From positions 248,001 through 312,000 of the forward strand of contig JBJLAO010000004.1 in assembly GCA_045568635.1 (NCBI GenBank): a stretch of 64,000 bases of DNA, given 5' to 3'. The stretch's first letter is position 1, and the number at the start of each line of letters is the position of its first letter. The notes under the pieces were generated by a model, which saw nothing but the letters and a program-made list of their open reading frames with translations, was not told where the DNA came from and made no database searches. Origin of the DNA: MedAcidi-G1 sp000817085 (GTDB lineage: Bacteria > Actinomycetota > Acidimicrobiia > Acidimicrobiales > MedAcidi-G1). This document shows positions 34,795-43,718 of this stretch, in pieces. The translations under genes were made by a program, and so were the position numbers.

Positions 34795-35565
34795 TCAAAA
34801 GGAGTGATTTAAAGGTCCGTTGGAAAAATCTTTCAAAAGAATTTTACGTATGGACTTTAATTCCTGATTCTTCAACTCGCGAAAAGCCCCTGGATGAAGA
34901 GAACTGTCCACAATAGGACCGATCCGCGACCGAACCAGTCGTATCACGGGATGACCTACAGATTCACACATTCTTCTTACCTGCCTGTTGCGACCCTCAT
35001 GTATGACTATCTTTAGTAGTTTCTCATCTACTAAAGAAACCTTTGCGGGTGCCGTCACCCCATCTTCTAATTCCACTCCTTGGCGTAATTCGCGTATTGC
35101 ATTGCGAGACGGTTTTACTTCTACTTGAACTAAATATTCTTTTTCAACCCCAAAAGATGGATGAGTTAGATAGTGGGTTAGGTCACCATCGTTTGTCAAT
35201 AAAATCAATCCTTCAGTATCAGCATCAAGACGCCCCACTGGGAAGACTCTCGGATGGGCTGGTACAAGGTCAATTACTGTGGATCTCTCCTGAGGGTCTT
35301 TTGATGTAGTAATTGTTCCGATCGGTTTATTAAGCAGGTAATAAACTAGATCCTGCCTGACGCCGATTTTTAATCCATCGATCTCAATCTGTGATACTTC
35401 CGGATTAACTTTTTCACCTAATTCAGAGATTTTTCCGTCAACGGTAACCCGCTGTTCAACTATTAGTTTTTCACAGACTCGTCTACTTCCTATACCGGCT
35501 CTTGCCAATACTTTTTGAAGTCGTTCGAATTGTTGAGGCTCTTGCTCAAATTCTGAGCTTGGCAA
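34795..35565 (-). CDS. rluB: 23S rRNA pseudouridine synthase RluB family
   Basis: This 256-residue RsuA/RluB-type enzyme has an N-terminal S4 domain (RLQKVLARAGIGSRRVCEKLI) and the catalytic motif GRLDADTEGLILLTNDG with its Asp near residue 114. HEGRNRQVRRMCESVGHPV near residue 200 is also characteristic. It isomerises uridine in 23S rRNA. It begins three bases after the scpB stop in the order scpA-scpB-rluB seen across actinobacteria. Confidence 0.92.
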   Translation of the reverse strand: MPSSEFEQEPQQFERLQKVLARAGIGSRRVCEKLIVEQRVTVDGKISELGEKVNPEVSQIEIDGLKIGVRQDLVYYLLNKPIGTITTSKDPQERSTVIDLVPAHPRVFPVGRLDADTEGLILLTNDGDLTHYLTHPSFGVEKEYLVQVEVKPSRNAIRELRQGVELEDGVTAPAKVSLVDEKLLKIVIHEGRNRQVRRMCESVGHPVIRLVRSRIGPIVDSSLHPGAFRELKNQELKSIRKILLKDFSNGPLNHSF

Positions 35566-35568
35566 AAA

Positions 35569-36210
35569 TCAGCCCTCTTCATTTGAAGAAATAGTTACTT
35601 CATCAGGAACTACTCTTAAGCTTCTCTCCAAAGCTTCAACGACTTCAGGTCCGGGAACAAATTCACCCAATGGGGGTAAGTCCGTCGTGGAATTTATTCC
35701 CATTCGCTCAAGAAATTCTTGTGTGGTTCCGTAGAGAACAGCATTTCCAGGTCCAACATCTCTTGAAACTTCATCTATTAAACCTCGTTGTTGTAGATTT
35801 CTCATCACTCCTTCTACATCCACTCCTCTTATGGCAGAGATTTGAGCTCTGGAAATAGGCTGTTTGTAGGCAACTATTGCTAAAGTCTCCATCGCTGCTG
35901 CTGTTAATTTTCGGCTCTGGCCTTCTAGAACAAAGCGCTCCACCCATTGGGCTTGTTCTGGGTTGCTTTGGAATCTGTATCCGCCACCGATGTGGACGAG
36001 CATGAATCCCGACTGCTCTTGTCCATAGTGGTCAACCATTGAATCACAGATCTGTTCTATCTCATCAACTGGTACTTCAAAAAGTTGAGCGAGAACACTA
36101 GGAGAAACCGGGTCGATGGCAACCATCAAAATAGCTTCGATTGCTCGCCTAATGTCAGCTTCAGCTTCCACGCCACTTACCTTTTGCAATTTGGCTTTTT
36201 TTTCTGACAC
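35569..36210 (-). CDS. scpB: Segregation and condensation protein B
   Basis: ScpB is a winged-helix subunit of the SMC-ScpAB condensin. Family marks are RAIEAILMVAIDPVSPSVLAQLFEV, GGGYRFQSNPE, and LTAAAMETLAIVAYKQPISRAQISAIRGVD. An upstream ATG at 36276 is open but would overlap scpA by 58 bases. The GTG at 36210 lies eight bases after the scpA stop with AGGG in front and starts the conserved region sensibly, so it is preferred. Confidence 0.9.
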   Translation of the reverse strand: MSEKKAKLQKVSGVEAEADIRRAIEAILMVAIDPVSPSVLAQLFEVPVDEIEQICDSMVDHYGQEQSGFMLVHIGGGYRFQSNPEQAQWVERFVLEGQSRKLTAAAMETLAIVAYKQPISRAQISAIRGVDVEGVMRNLQQRGLIDEVSRDVGPGNAVLYGTTQEFLERMGINSTTDLPPLGEFVPGPEVVEALERSLRVVPDEVTISSNEEG

Positions 36211-36218
36211 TCTTATCC

Positions 36219-37004
36219 CTAGCCTTCGTATATGTCTAATAGATCCATGTCTGAAAGTTCTGCTTCCGGACACCAAGAAACACTTATCTCACCGAAAGAA
36301 TCAATCTGATCTATTTCTAAAACTCCTTGTTTGTAAAGTTCTAGAATCGCCAAAAACTTTACGACTATTTCAATACGATCAGTCAAACCTTTTGTCAAAT
36401 GTTTGAAACTGACAACGCCAGTTTTAGGTACTTCTTCTAAGAGTTTCGTCACCGCTTCCACAACTGTCGCTTTTATAGGAGCTATATGTTCAACATTTAC
36501 GTGGATTGATGGACGCGGAGCCATGGCCCTTAAACACGCTTCCCGTAAATCTTCCTTGCTTACCCCCTCTAACAAGTCGGGTGTCAGAGAAAGAAAAGCA
36601 TCTTCAAGACCAGCTCGTCGCGGCCATGAAAGTGAAGCTGTCTGAGATAACGCCCTCAGCTGAGACGCTGCTTCTTTGAAAGTCTTGCATTCAACAAGTT
36701 TGGCTAAAAGAAGATCTCTCTCTTCCCAAAGCCCGTACTCATCATCAGGGTCTATTTTGTTACTCGATGGCAACAAACGCCGTGTTTTTAATTCAACCAG
36801 AATAGATGCAATTAGAAGAAACTCGGTAGCCAGTTCCAAATCGTATTCCTGCATATTTTCAAGTTCTTCCAAATAAGCATCAACAATGGTTAGAAGAGAA
36901 ACTTCGTATAGCTCAACTTCTTCGCGCAAAATAAGATCTAGAAGAAGATCAAAAGGCCCCTCATATACTGGCGTGGTTACAGTGACTCCCATAGACACGA
37001 CCAT
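36219..37004 (-). CDS. scpA: Segregation and condensation protein A
   Basis: This 261-residue kleisin subunit links the SMC heads. It begins with VYEGPFDLLLDLILREEVELYEVSLLTIVDAYLEEL, followed by ELATEFLLIASILVELKTRRLLP, the diagnostic ScpA N-terminal region. The C-terminal winged helix ends FLAILELYKQGVLEIDQIDSFGEI. ATG at 37004 or, four codons on, at 36992 may start it. It heads the operon down to plsC. Confidence 0.93.
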   Translation of the reverse strand: MVVSMGVTVTTPVYEGPFDLLLDLILREEVELYEVSLLTIVDAYLEELENMQEYDLELATEFLLIASILVELKTRRLLPSSNKIDPDDEYGLWEERDLLLAKLVECKTFKEAASQLRALSQTASLSWPRRAGLEDAFLSLTPDLLEGVSKEDLREACLRAMAPRPSIHVNVEHIAPIKATVVEAVTKLLEEVPKTGVVSFKHLTKGLTDRIEIVVKFLAILELYKQGVLEIDQIDSFGEISVSWCPEAELSDMDLLDIYEG

Positions 37005-37040
37005 AGATGCTGATCAAGCATACATACGACAATTAGTGCC

Positions 37041-37231
37041 CGGATTTAGCAAAAAATCTCAATAAAAACTTGTAAAAACACTAATTGCATGAAAAAAATG
37101 AGAATGCTTCCTAACTTTTGTTAATTAGATTTTAATTACTGACCAGATTTCACAAAAAATCTAAATAAAAACTCATGAAAACACCAATTGCATGAAAAAA
37201 ATGAGAAAATCTAATCACCAAAAGTTAGGAA
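37041..37231. repeat. Two 66-base direct repeats interleaved with a 26-base inverted repeat
   Basis: Copies at 37041-37106 and 37144-37209 align with few differences and share AATTGCATGAAAAAAATGAG exactly. Directly after the first copy lies TTCCTAACTTTTG...ATTAGATTTT (37108-37133). Its reverse complement occurs at 37206-37231, 24 of 26 matching. The right arm contains AGGA, the likely Shine-Dalgarno of the Cys-rich gene. The rest of the 235-base gap between scpA and that gene is AT-rich and must contain both promoters. Confidence 0.85.
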
Positions 37232-37239
37232 ATATTTAT

Positions 37240-37449
37240 ATGGCTACGTACACCTGTAATTCATGCGGCATGAGTGTTAATGCCTCTTGCGCTGTTTGCA
37301 ATACTGCTTTAACAAATGCAACATTGACAAAAGATGACGGCTCTACTGTTCAAATTTCTCAATGTCAGGTTTCTGGGTGTGAAAATGAAACTAAAAAAAT
37401 TAAATCTCCTCTGTGTTGTGGTGCAGACATGGCTTGTTCAATGGCCTAA
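37240..37449 (+). CDS. Small Cys-rich protein with desulforedoxin-like ends
   Basis: From the ATG at 37240 this is a 69-residue protein with nine cysteines (6, 9, 17, 20, 42, 47, 59, 60, 66). The beginning YTCNSCGMSV and the end PLCCGADM resemble the two halves of a desulforedoxin/rubredoxin-type Fe-Cys4 site (CxxCG ... CCGxPM). A second CxxC pair and two more cysteines are inserted between them. A start at 37192 is open but lies inside the repeated DNA, so it is less likely. AGGA ends nine bases before the chosen ATG. Metal binding is probable; the function is unknown. Confidence 0.6.
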   Translation: MATYTCNSCGMSVNASCAVCNTALTNATLTKDDGSTVQISQCQVSGCENETKKIKSPLCCGADMACSMA

Positions 37450-37524
37450 GTGTAAAACACAGCGTTAGTTGTCTATTTTTTTAAATAAGCAGCAACATCA
37501 GTCCTACACAAGTACCTTTGGAAC

Positions 37525-38505
37525 GTGAACAGAGTTTTTTCAGGGATTAAACCTTCAGGAGAAGTTCAGTTAGGAAACTATCTGGGTGCTTTACAAAATT
37601 GGGTTTTGATGCAGGACCAGTCAGATGCGATTTATTGCGTCGTTGACCTTCATGCTTTAACCGTTCCTCATAATCCTGAAGAGCTCAGGTCTTCTACCCT
37701 TTCTTTGGCTCAAATGCTTATGGCAGTAGGCCTTGACCCTGAGCGTTGCATACTCTTTGTCCAAAGCCATGTTCAAGAACATGCTGAGTGTGCCTGGCTT
37801 ATGGAATGCACGGCAGCTTTTGGGGAGCTAAGAAGAATGACTCAATTCAAAGATAAGTCAAATAACAACGAATTTGTTTCTGCTGGCCTTTTCACCTATC
37901 CCGCTTTACAGGCAGCTGACATTTTACTCTATGACACCAATCAGGTCCCCGTCGGTGAAGACCAGAGGCAACATATTGAGTTGACAAGAGATATAGCTAC
38001 ACGTTTCAATAGTCGATTCGGTGATACTTTCACTTTGCCTGAAGCGGTAATTCCACCTTCTGGAGCAAGAGTGATGGATCTTCAGCACCCAGAGAGAAAA
38101 ATGTCGAAATCTGAAGAAAGCCCTCAGGGAACTATTTTGATTTTAGATCCTCCTGAAGTAATCGAAAAGAAACTCAAACGGGCAGTTACTGATAGTGATG
38201 GTGAAGTATTTTTTGATGTAGAAAAAAAGCCTGGCATTTCAAATTTACTTTCTATTCTTGGTGCAGCGACAGGAAAAACACCTAAGGAAGCTTGCAGCGG
38301 GATAACTCGTTATGGAGATCTAAAAAGTGCAACAGCTGAAGCAGTGGTAGAGCTTCTTAGGCCCGTGCAGGAGAAATATCACACACTCGCTGACGACCCT
38401 GGAGAGACCAGCCGTTTAATTGCTAAGGGGGCTGAAAAAGCTAGGGAGATAGCTTCAGTCACATTGTCCAGAGCTCGAGAGAATGTGGGGCTACTGAGTC
38501 AGTAG
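37525..38505 (+). CDS. trpS: Tryptophanyl-tRNA synthetase
   Basis: This 326-residue class I aminoacyl-tRNA synthetase charges tRNA-Trp. It begins with GTG (NRVFSGIKPSGEVQLGNYLGAL), whose QLGN is the HIGH-type motif. The KMSKS motif is at residues ~192-196 (ERKMSKSEE). VPVGEDQRQHIELTRDIA near residue 148 is diagnostic for TrpS. It is convergent with the HD-domain gene, with a six-base gap. Confidence 0.95.
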   Translation: MNRVFSGIKPSGEVQLGNYLGALQNWVLMQDQSDAIYCVVDLHALTVPHNPEELRSSTLSLAQMLMAVGLDPERCILFVQSHVQEHAECAWLMECTAAFGELRRMTQFKDKSNNNEFVSAGLFTYPALQAADILLYDTNQVPVGEDQRQHIELTRDIATRFNSRFGDTFTLPEAVIPPSGARVMDLQHPERKMSKSEESPQGTILILDPPEVIEKKLKRAVTDSDGEVFFDVEKKPGISNLLSILGAATGKTPKEACSGITRYGDLKSATAEAVVELLRPVQEKYHTLADDPGETSRLIAKGAEKAREIASVTLSRARENVGLLSQ

Positions 38506-38511
38506 ATATCT

Positions 38512-39033
38512 TTACTCTTTGTCTGAACTAGATAGAATTTCTGCAATTTCTTTTGGGGTCTCCCACTTTTCTCTTTCCGAATGATGCTCCAAAACCCATG
38601 CGATTGTCTGTTGTTTACTGTCAATTCCTTTTAGTAATTCCGCTCCGAGTTCTGGATGTTTTGCGTAGTCGATCAATCGTCGTCGTAAACCTTTGGTTCT
38701 TTCTTCCCATTTTTCCATTTTCCTAAATGGGAAGAATAAACACCATAGAGTTGCAAAAACTCTTCCGAAAGTAGTAAATCTACTTTCAAGTTTTCCTATG
38801 TCATGCAGAAGAGCTGCAGCCATGAATTCTTTTCCTTGCTCACCAATTTCAGATTCTGCTTGTTTAGCTACTCGAAAAGAGTGGTCTTTGTCAGCCGTGG
38901 AAAGCTTTTCCCAGTATGCGAATTCGCTTTCAGAAAGATGCGATCTAACCCAATTAAGATCCTTTTCTGATAATTCCTGAGGTTTTAGAGAAAACCAGAA
39001 CCGCTTGGTGAGATGAAAAAAGTTTTGGAACAA
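38512..39033 (-). CDS. HD-domain protein
   Basis: This 173-residue protein has an HD metal-binding signature (DHSFRVAKQAE, then AALLHDIGKLES) and a later HH pair (VLEHHSE). HD proteins of this size are often metal-dependent phosphohydrolases or nucleases. It is seven bases downstream of the Nudix gene in the order pyrG-Nudix-HD, which hints at nucleotide metabolism or housekeeping. The substrate is unknown. Confidence 0.75.
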   Translation of the reverse strand: MFQNFFHLTKRFWFSLKPQELSEKDLNWVRSHLSESEFAYWEKLSTADKDHSFRVAKQAESEIGEQGKEFMAAALLHDIGKLESRFTTFGRVFATLWCLFFPFRKMEKWEERTKGLRRRLIDYAKHPELGAELLKGIDSKQQTIAWVLEHHSEREKWETPKEIAEILSSSDKE

Positions 39034-39040
39034 TTCCGAC

Positions 39041-39595
39041 TCATTTGCCTATGAAACGCATCGCTGAATAAATACCTATTATCGTTTTTGCGTCAGTGAT
39101 GTAACCGGAATCAATCATTTCGTGTATATCTTCTAAGGGAACTTTCTCGGTTGTCATGTACTGTTCTTCAACACTTGCTGCGTTCTTCTCTACACGTGTC
39201 ATTTCTGTAGCTAAATAAATTATTGTCTTCTCATCCGAAAAACCCGCTGAATTGTAAAAACTGCATAACTCTTCGAGCCTTGAGGCATCCAATCCTGCTT
39301 CTTCAATCAGTTCCCGATGCGCAGCTTTTTCAGGTCTCTCTCCTTCAATATCTAGTTTGCCTGCCGGAATTTCTAACATTTCCATTTCAAGTGCTGGTCG
39401 ATACTGGCGAACCAAAACTATCTTTTCATCCTCTATTGGTACCACCCCAACTGCACCAGGGTGGTGGAAGATATATCTCTTCATTCTTTCCCCAACTGGG
39501 CCTTCAAACTCTGCTGCGGCGAAAGAAAACCAGTCTTCACTATGAATCAATTCCTCAGAGACTTTTTTAAACTCCTTAAAAGATTCAGTTGACAT
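39041..39595 (-). CDS. Nudix hydrolase, ADP-ribose pyrophosphatase-like
   Basis: The Nudix box is complete: GKLDIEGERPEKAAHRELIEEAGL (GX5EX7REUXEEXGU) near residues 78-101. The fold starts FEGPVGERMKRYIFHHPGAVGVVPI, as in ADP-ribose pyrophosphatases. It lies immediately downstream of pyrG with no gap, an order conserved in many actinobacteria. ADP-ribose is the likely but unproven substrate. Confidence 0.85.
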   Translation of the reverse strand: MSTESFKEFKKVSEELIHSEDWFSFAAAEFEGPVGERMKRYIFHHPGAVGVVPIEDEKIVLVRQYRPALEMEMLEIPAGKLDIEGERPEKAAHRELIEEAGLDASRLEELCSFYNSAGFSDEKTIIYLATEMTRVEKNAASVEEQYMTTEKVPLEDIHEMIDSGYITDAKTIIGIYSAMRFIGK

Positions 39596-41239
39596 TCAGC
39601 TAGAAAATTCTTCTTCCATTTGAACGAGTTGTGGATTGCGTCCCTCAGCTCGATGCAAAGCGGCTTCTATAAATGCCCTGAATAAGGGCGCAGGTCGGTC
39701 TGGTCTGCTTTTGAACTCTGGATGTGCTTGAGTTGCTACCCAGAAAGGATGGCCTTTCAACTCTATGAACTCAACCAAACGGCCATCGGGGGACTCTCCC
39801 GAACAAACAAAATCTGTGTCTTCAAACTTTGCTCTGTAGCGCGAATTGAATTCATATCTGTGTCTGTGTCGTTCGGAGACAACTTCTTCACCGTATATCG
39901 CCGATACTTGAGACTCGGGTTTTAATTGTGCTACATAAGTTCCCAGACGCATAGTTCCACCCATATCTGATACATCACGTTGGGATTCCATCAAATCTAT
40001 TACTGGGTGAGGTGAAGATGGATCAAATTCACTTGAATGCGCTCTCTCTAGTCCTAATACATTTCGTGCAAAATCTATCGTCATGCATTGCAGTCCTAGG
40101 CACAGCCCCAGACAAGGGATTTCATTCTGTCTAGTAAAGCCTGCTGCGGCAATCTTTCCTTCGATGCCTCTCTCTCCAAAACCTCCGGGAATTACGATTC
40201 CGTCTAAATCTTTTAACCGCCCCTCGCTGAGCATCCCTTCAACCTCTTCAGCTTGAATCCAGTCAATTTCTACCTTCACTCCATGATGTGCACCAGCATG
40301 GTTTAGCGCTTCAACTACTGAGAGATAGGCATCAACGAGACTTACATATTTACCTATGAGCCCAATTTTGACTGTCGATGTTGCTGAAGCGACTCGGCTG
40401 ACCAAAGCTCTCCAATCCTCAAGATCAGGCTCTGGGTTATCGAGTCCTAATGAATCGCAAATATAACTGTCCAAACCTTCTTCATTCAAAAGTAAGGGTA
40501 TTTCATAAAGACTGCTGGCGTCTGGCGCGTTTACAACACCCTCAAAAGGAACATTCGAAAGACGAGAGATTTTTCTCTCAAGGTCATCACTTATAGGTTC
40601 GTTACTTCGACAAACTATTGCATGTGGTTGTATTCCTGCTGAACGGAGTTCAGTTACTGAGTGCTGAGTAGGTTTGGTTTTATGTTCTCCTGAGGGTCCG
40701 ATAAAAGGAACCAGAGTGACATGGACATAGCAAATATTATGCTCCCCTACATCAAGCCGAAACTGTCTAATCGCTTCCAAGAACGGCAGTATCTCAATAT
40801 CGCCTACTGTTCCTCCCACCTCGGTAATAAGCACGTCGGTGTCTTCAGTCGCCAATAATCTAATTCTTCTTTTTATTTCATCGGTGATATGGGGAATCAC
40901 CTGAACAGTTTTACCTAGGTACTCACCGTGTCTTTCAGCGGCTATTACTGAGGAGTAAATCGATCCTGTTGTTGCATTTGACTGTGTGGTCAGATTCTCA
41001 TCAATGAATCTTTCGTAGTGGCCAAGATCAAGATCAGTTTCACCACCGTCGTCTGTAACAAAAACTTCCCCATGTTCAAAAGGGTTCATAGTGCCAGGAT
41101 CGACGTTGATATAGGGGTCGAGTTTCTGAATTACTACCCTAATCCCACGCTGCTTTAAAAGCCTTCCGAGAGACGCTGCAGTAAGCCCTTTTCCGAGCGA
41201 GCTTGCAACTCCTCCCGTAACGAAGATGTGTTTCGTCAC
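39596..41239 (-). CDS. pyrG: CTP synthase
   Basis: This 547-residue enzyme makes CTP from UTP, ATP and glutamine. The N-terminal synthetase domain starts TKHIFVTGGVASSLGKGLTAASLGRLL and includes DPYINVDPGTMNPF. The C-terminal class I glutamine amidotransferase has GGFGERGIEGK, the nucleophile in CLGLCLGLQC, and HPEFKSRP with the catalytic His and Glu. Translation starts at a GTG at 41239. It is the first gene of the pyrG-Nudix-HD group. Confidence 0.97.
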   Translation of the reverse strand: MTKHIFVTGGVASSLGKGLTAASLGRLLKQRGIRVVIQKLDPYINVDPGTMNPFEHGEVFVTDDGGETDLDLGHYERFIDENLTTQSNATTGSIYSSVIAAERHGEYLGKTVQVIPHITDEIKRRIRLLATEDTDVLITEVGGTVGDIEILPFLEAIRQFRLDVGEHNICYVHVTLVPFIGPSGEHKTKPTQHSVTELRSAGIQPHAIVCRSNEPISDDLERKISRLSNVPFEGVVNAPDASSLYEIPLLLNEEGLDSYICDSLGLDNPEPDLEDWRALVSRVASATSTVKIGLIGKYVSLVDAYLSVVEALNHAGAHHGVKVEIDWIQAEEVEGMLSEGRLKDLDGIVIPGGFGERGIEGKIAAAGFTRQNEIPCLGLCLGLQCMTIDFARNVLGLERAHSSEFDPSSPHPVIDLMESQRDVSDMGGTMRLGTYVAQLKPESQVSAIYGEEVVSERHRHRYEFNSRYRAKFEDTDFVCSGESPDGRLVEFIELKGHPFWVATQAHPEFKSRPDRPAPLFRAFIEAALHRAEGRNPQLVQMEEEFSS

Positions 41240-41341
41240 GGAAGTTTACCTTACAGGCAAAATGACTTCACTTCACCGCATGCAGAATTAAATTACTCTT
41301 AAACCAGGAATTAAAATAAATCATTGCTTTTAATTCAGTTT

Positions 41342-42172
41342 CTATCTGTCTTCTAAACCGAATTTTGTCTTCAATGGATTTAAAAAATCACGTTTTCCAA
41401 ATGTAACCAGTTTTGCAATTCGATCTGATTTTGTGCAGACCACACGATCTTTTTCTTCTAATACTCCCATTTCTCGTCCATCAACGGTGCAAGTAGCTGT
41501 TCTGCTGCCCGTGACTTGCAATTCAATTTCAGTTGAAGGAGCTAAAACCAAAGTTCTGTCAAACAACATGTGGGGAGATACAGGTGTTATCTGTATGGAC
41601 TGATGACTTGTATCTACTATTGGTCCTCTGGCAGAAAACGCGTATGCTGTCGAACCTGTGGGGGTGGAGATTATTAATCCGTCAGCTGCGTAAGAAGTAA
41701 AAAATGAACCATCCATAGAGACGTTCATCCGAACTGTCTGGCTAACTGCTGTTCTCTCAACTACTACTTCGTTCAAAGCATGATCTTCGATCGAAGACTC
41801 AAAACGTTCTTTCTCAACCGCAACCTTGAGCATCATTCTCTCTTCAAGATCATGATTACCTTCAAGAGTTCTGGCTACTGCATCAAAAGCTTCTAAAGGC
41901 TCAGCAGCAGTTAGGTACCCTAATTGGCCGAAATTTATACCTAAAACAGGAGTAGGTCGACCATCTAAAAGATTTACCGCTCTGAGTATAGAACCATCTC
42001 CTCCCATGCTCACAAGAAGATCAAGGTCATCAACAAACCCAGAAGGGTTGTCTGTAAAATCGTTAGATTGTCTTACCTTGTGTCCTTTTTCTTCAAGGCG
42101 TTCACTTAATTCAATTGAATTAGACATAGCTTCGGGTCTGAATTCGTGCACGTAAAGTCCAATTTCTGACAT
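41342..42172 (-). CDS. nadK: NAD kinase
   Basis: This 276-residue kinase makes NADP from NAD. The GGDGSILRAVNLL motif near residue 57 and NEVVVER plus DGLIISTPTGSTAYAFSARGPIV in the middle are diagnostic. It overlaps tlyA by one base. recN, which often sits next to nadK in this neighbourhood, is not present; about 100 bases of AT-rich non-coding DNA separate it from pyrG. Confidence 0.94.
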   Translation of the reverse strand: MSEIGLYVHEFRPEAMSNSIELSERLEEKGHKVRQSNDFTDNPSGFVDDLDLLVSMGGDGSILRAVNLLDGRPTPVLGINFGQLGYLTAAEPLEAFDAVARTLEGNHDLEERMMLKVAVEKERFESSIEDHALNEVVVERTAVSQTVRMNVSMDGSFFTSYAADGLIISTPTGSTAYAFSARGPIVDTSHQSIQITPVSPHMLFDRTLVLAPSTEIELQVTGSRTATCTVDGREMGVLEEKDRVVCTKSDRIAKLVTFGKRDFLNPLKTKFGLEDR

Positions 42173-42972
42173 CAGTTTTCTCTCTGTTCAATAGCCAACG
42201 AAACTACTTTTGAGATTTCAAGCTCTCCTTGTTGCGTCTCTGGCGTGACATGCAAGAAGAATTCAACGTTACCTTCTGAGCCTTTAATTGGTGATGGCAT
42301 ACATTCAATTATGGCACCATCATAGGTATTAATTGAATCCTGCACATTCTTAAGAACTTCTTCCCATATTTCAGGGTTACGAATTACTCCTCTACCTCTA
42401 TCTACCTCTTTTTTCCCTGCTTCAAACTGTGGTTTGACTAGAAGCAACATACTGCTGTTTTTTTCGACTAAAGAGAAAAGGTTGATCATGACTGCACGTA
42501 GTGAGATGAAAGCTAAATCAGCTGTCAACACCTCAAAAGGCGCGCCCACTTGTTCTGGCGTTAATGATCTGACATCTGTCTGTTCGAGAACTTTGACTCT
42601 TTGATTAGCTACTAGACGTTCGTGAATCTGACCTCGACCAACATCTACAGCCAAAACTGACTTAGCTCCATTTTGTATAAGACAATCTGTAAACCCTCCT
42701 GTACTAGCACCTACATCTATACATCTGCTTGACTTAACCTCAACTTTAAAGGTTTCCAAAGCTGCTTCTAATTTTCCACCAGCTCGACTTACGTATTTAG
42801 GTAAAGGGTCAATAATCTTTAATGGTTGACTTGCATCAACCATGCTCGATGGTTTTAAAGCCGATGATCCTGAAACAAGCACCTTTCCGGATTTGATGAG
42901 CAACTGCGCCATTTCCCGTGAGTCCGACAATCCTCGTCTCACCATTTCAAGGTCTAGCCTCCGGCGTGCCAT
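42172..42972 (-). CDS. tlyA: TlyA family rRNA (cytidine-2'-O)-methyltransferase
   Basis: This 266-residue protein has an N-terminal S4 RNA-binding domain (RRLDLEMVRRGLSDSREMAQLLIKSGKVLV). An FtsJ-like methyltransferase domain follows, with SRAGGKLEAALETF, CIDVGASTGGFTDCLIQNGAKSVLAVDVG and LLVKPQFEAG. TlyA modifies 16S and 23S rRNA in mycobacteria. It overlaps both neighbours by one base, giving an HAD-tlyA-nadK operon. Confidence 0.93.
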   Translation of the reverse strand: MARRRLDLEMVRRGLSDSREMAQLLIKSGKVLVSGSSALKPSSMVDASQPLKIIDPLPKYVSRAGGKLEAALETFKVEVKSSRCIDVGASTGGFTDCLIQNGAKSVLAVDVGRGQIHERLVANQRVKVLEQTDVRSLTPEQVGAPFEVLTADLAFISLRAVMINLFSLVEKNSSMLLLVKPQFEAGKKEVDRGRGVIRNPEIWEEVLKNVQDSINTYDGAIIECMPSPIKGSEGNVEFFLHVTPETQQGELEISKVVSLAIEQREN

Positions 42973-43715
42973 TAAGAAAAAATCTGCTCAACCATATCCG
43001 GCAAATTATTTGCTAGGAAATCATGAGGAGGGTCAACAGGAAGATCTGACTCTTTAGTAACACCACTCAAAACTAGTCCAAACTCCCAACCCATATTTTT
43101 GGCGAATCTGCCATCGGTATCAGGCCGATCCCCAACCATTATCCCACTTCCGCCGCTTAGTTCGTTAAGTAAATCACACATAGGTTGGTAAGGTTTTCCT
43201 GCTATTAATGGAGTAGCTCCTGTAGCTGCCACCAAAGACACAAGAATAGATCCAGCGCCCGGTCTTATCCCATCATGTGAGGGGTAGGTAAGGTCGTCAT
43301 TAGTAGCAAGCAGGCGAGCACCTGCATCAATTGCCTGCAAGGCTGCTGTTAGTTTCCAATAATCAAAATCTTCGTGAAATCCAACTACAACTGAATCTGC
43401 TTTACCTTCTTTTACTGGTCTCGCTCCTACTTTTTCCATCTCTTCTATAGCGCCTCTTCCACAAAGAGTCAGAACCGTCTCGTCTGGGCTTAACAAAGTC
43501 GCCATGGCCATTGCTGAGGTAACCACACCGCCAGCTGGTTCAATATTAAATGAATTAAGTTTTTCCTCTACTTCTGCTACGGTTCGGCCAGAGTTATTGG
43601 TAGCGAAAAAAACTTCTTCACCTTCTTCTCGTAGGCGTGTTATTGATTCTCCGACCCCTTGAATAACTTTGTCTCCAAGCCAAACAACTCCGTCTAGGTC
43701 AAGAGCCCAAGCCAT
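42972..43715 (-). CDS. HAD-IIA family phosphatase
   Basis: This 247-residue haloacid dehalogenase superfamily hydrolase is of the NagD/PGP type. It shows motif I DLDGVVWLGD at residues 6-15, motif II in FATNNSGRTVAEV, and motif IV in GKPYQPMC ... MVGDRPDTDGRFAKNMGW. It heads the operon with tlyA and nadK, as in other actinobacteria. The substrate is unknown; relatives remove phosphate from 2-phosphoglycolate or sugar phosphates. Its ribosome binding site lies in a hairpin. Confidence 0.88.
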   Translation of the reverse strand: MAWALDLDGVVWLGDKVIQGVGESITRLREEGEEVFFATNNSGRTVAEVEEKLNSFNIEPAGGVVTSAMAMATLLSPDETVLTLCGRGAIEEMEKVGARPVKEGKADSVVVGFHEDFDYWKLTAALQAIDAGARLLATNDDLTYPSHDGIRPGAGSILVSLVAATGATPLIAGKPYQPMCDLLNELSGGSGIMVGDRPDTDGRFAKNMGWEFGLVLSGVTKESDLPVDPPHDFLANNLPDMVEQIFS

Positions 43716-43718
43716 ACT

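Noticed and set aside
37192..37239. Earlier start of the Cys-rich protein (16 extra residues)
   Set aside because: The codons lie within the repeated intergenic DNA, also found upstream without a gene. The AGGA site is positioned for the ATG at 37240.
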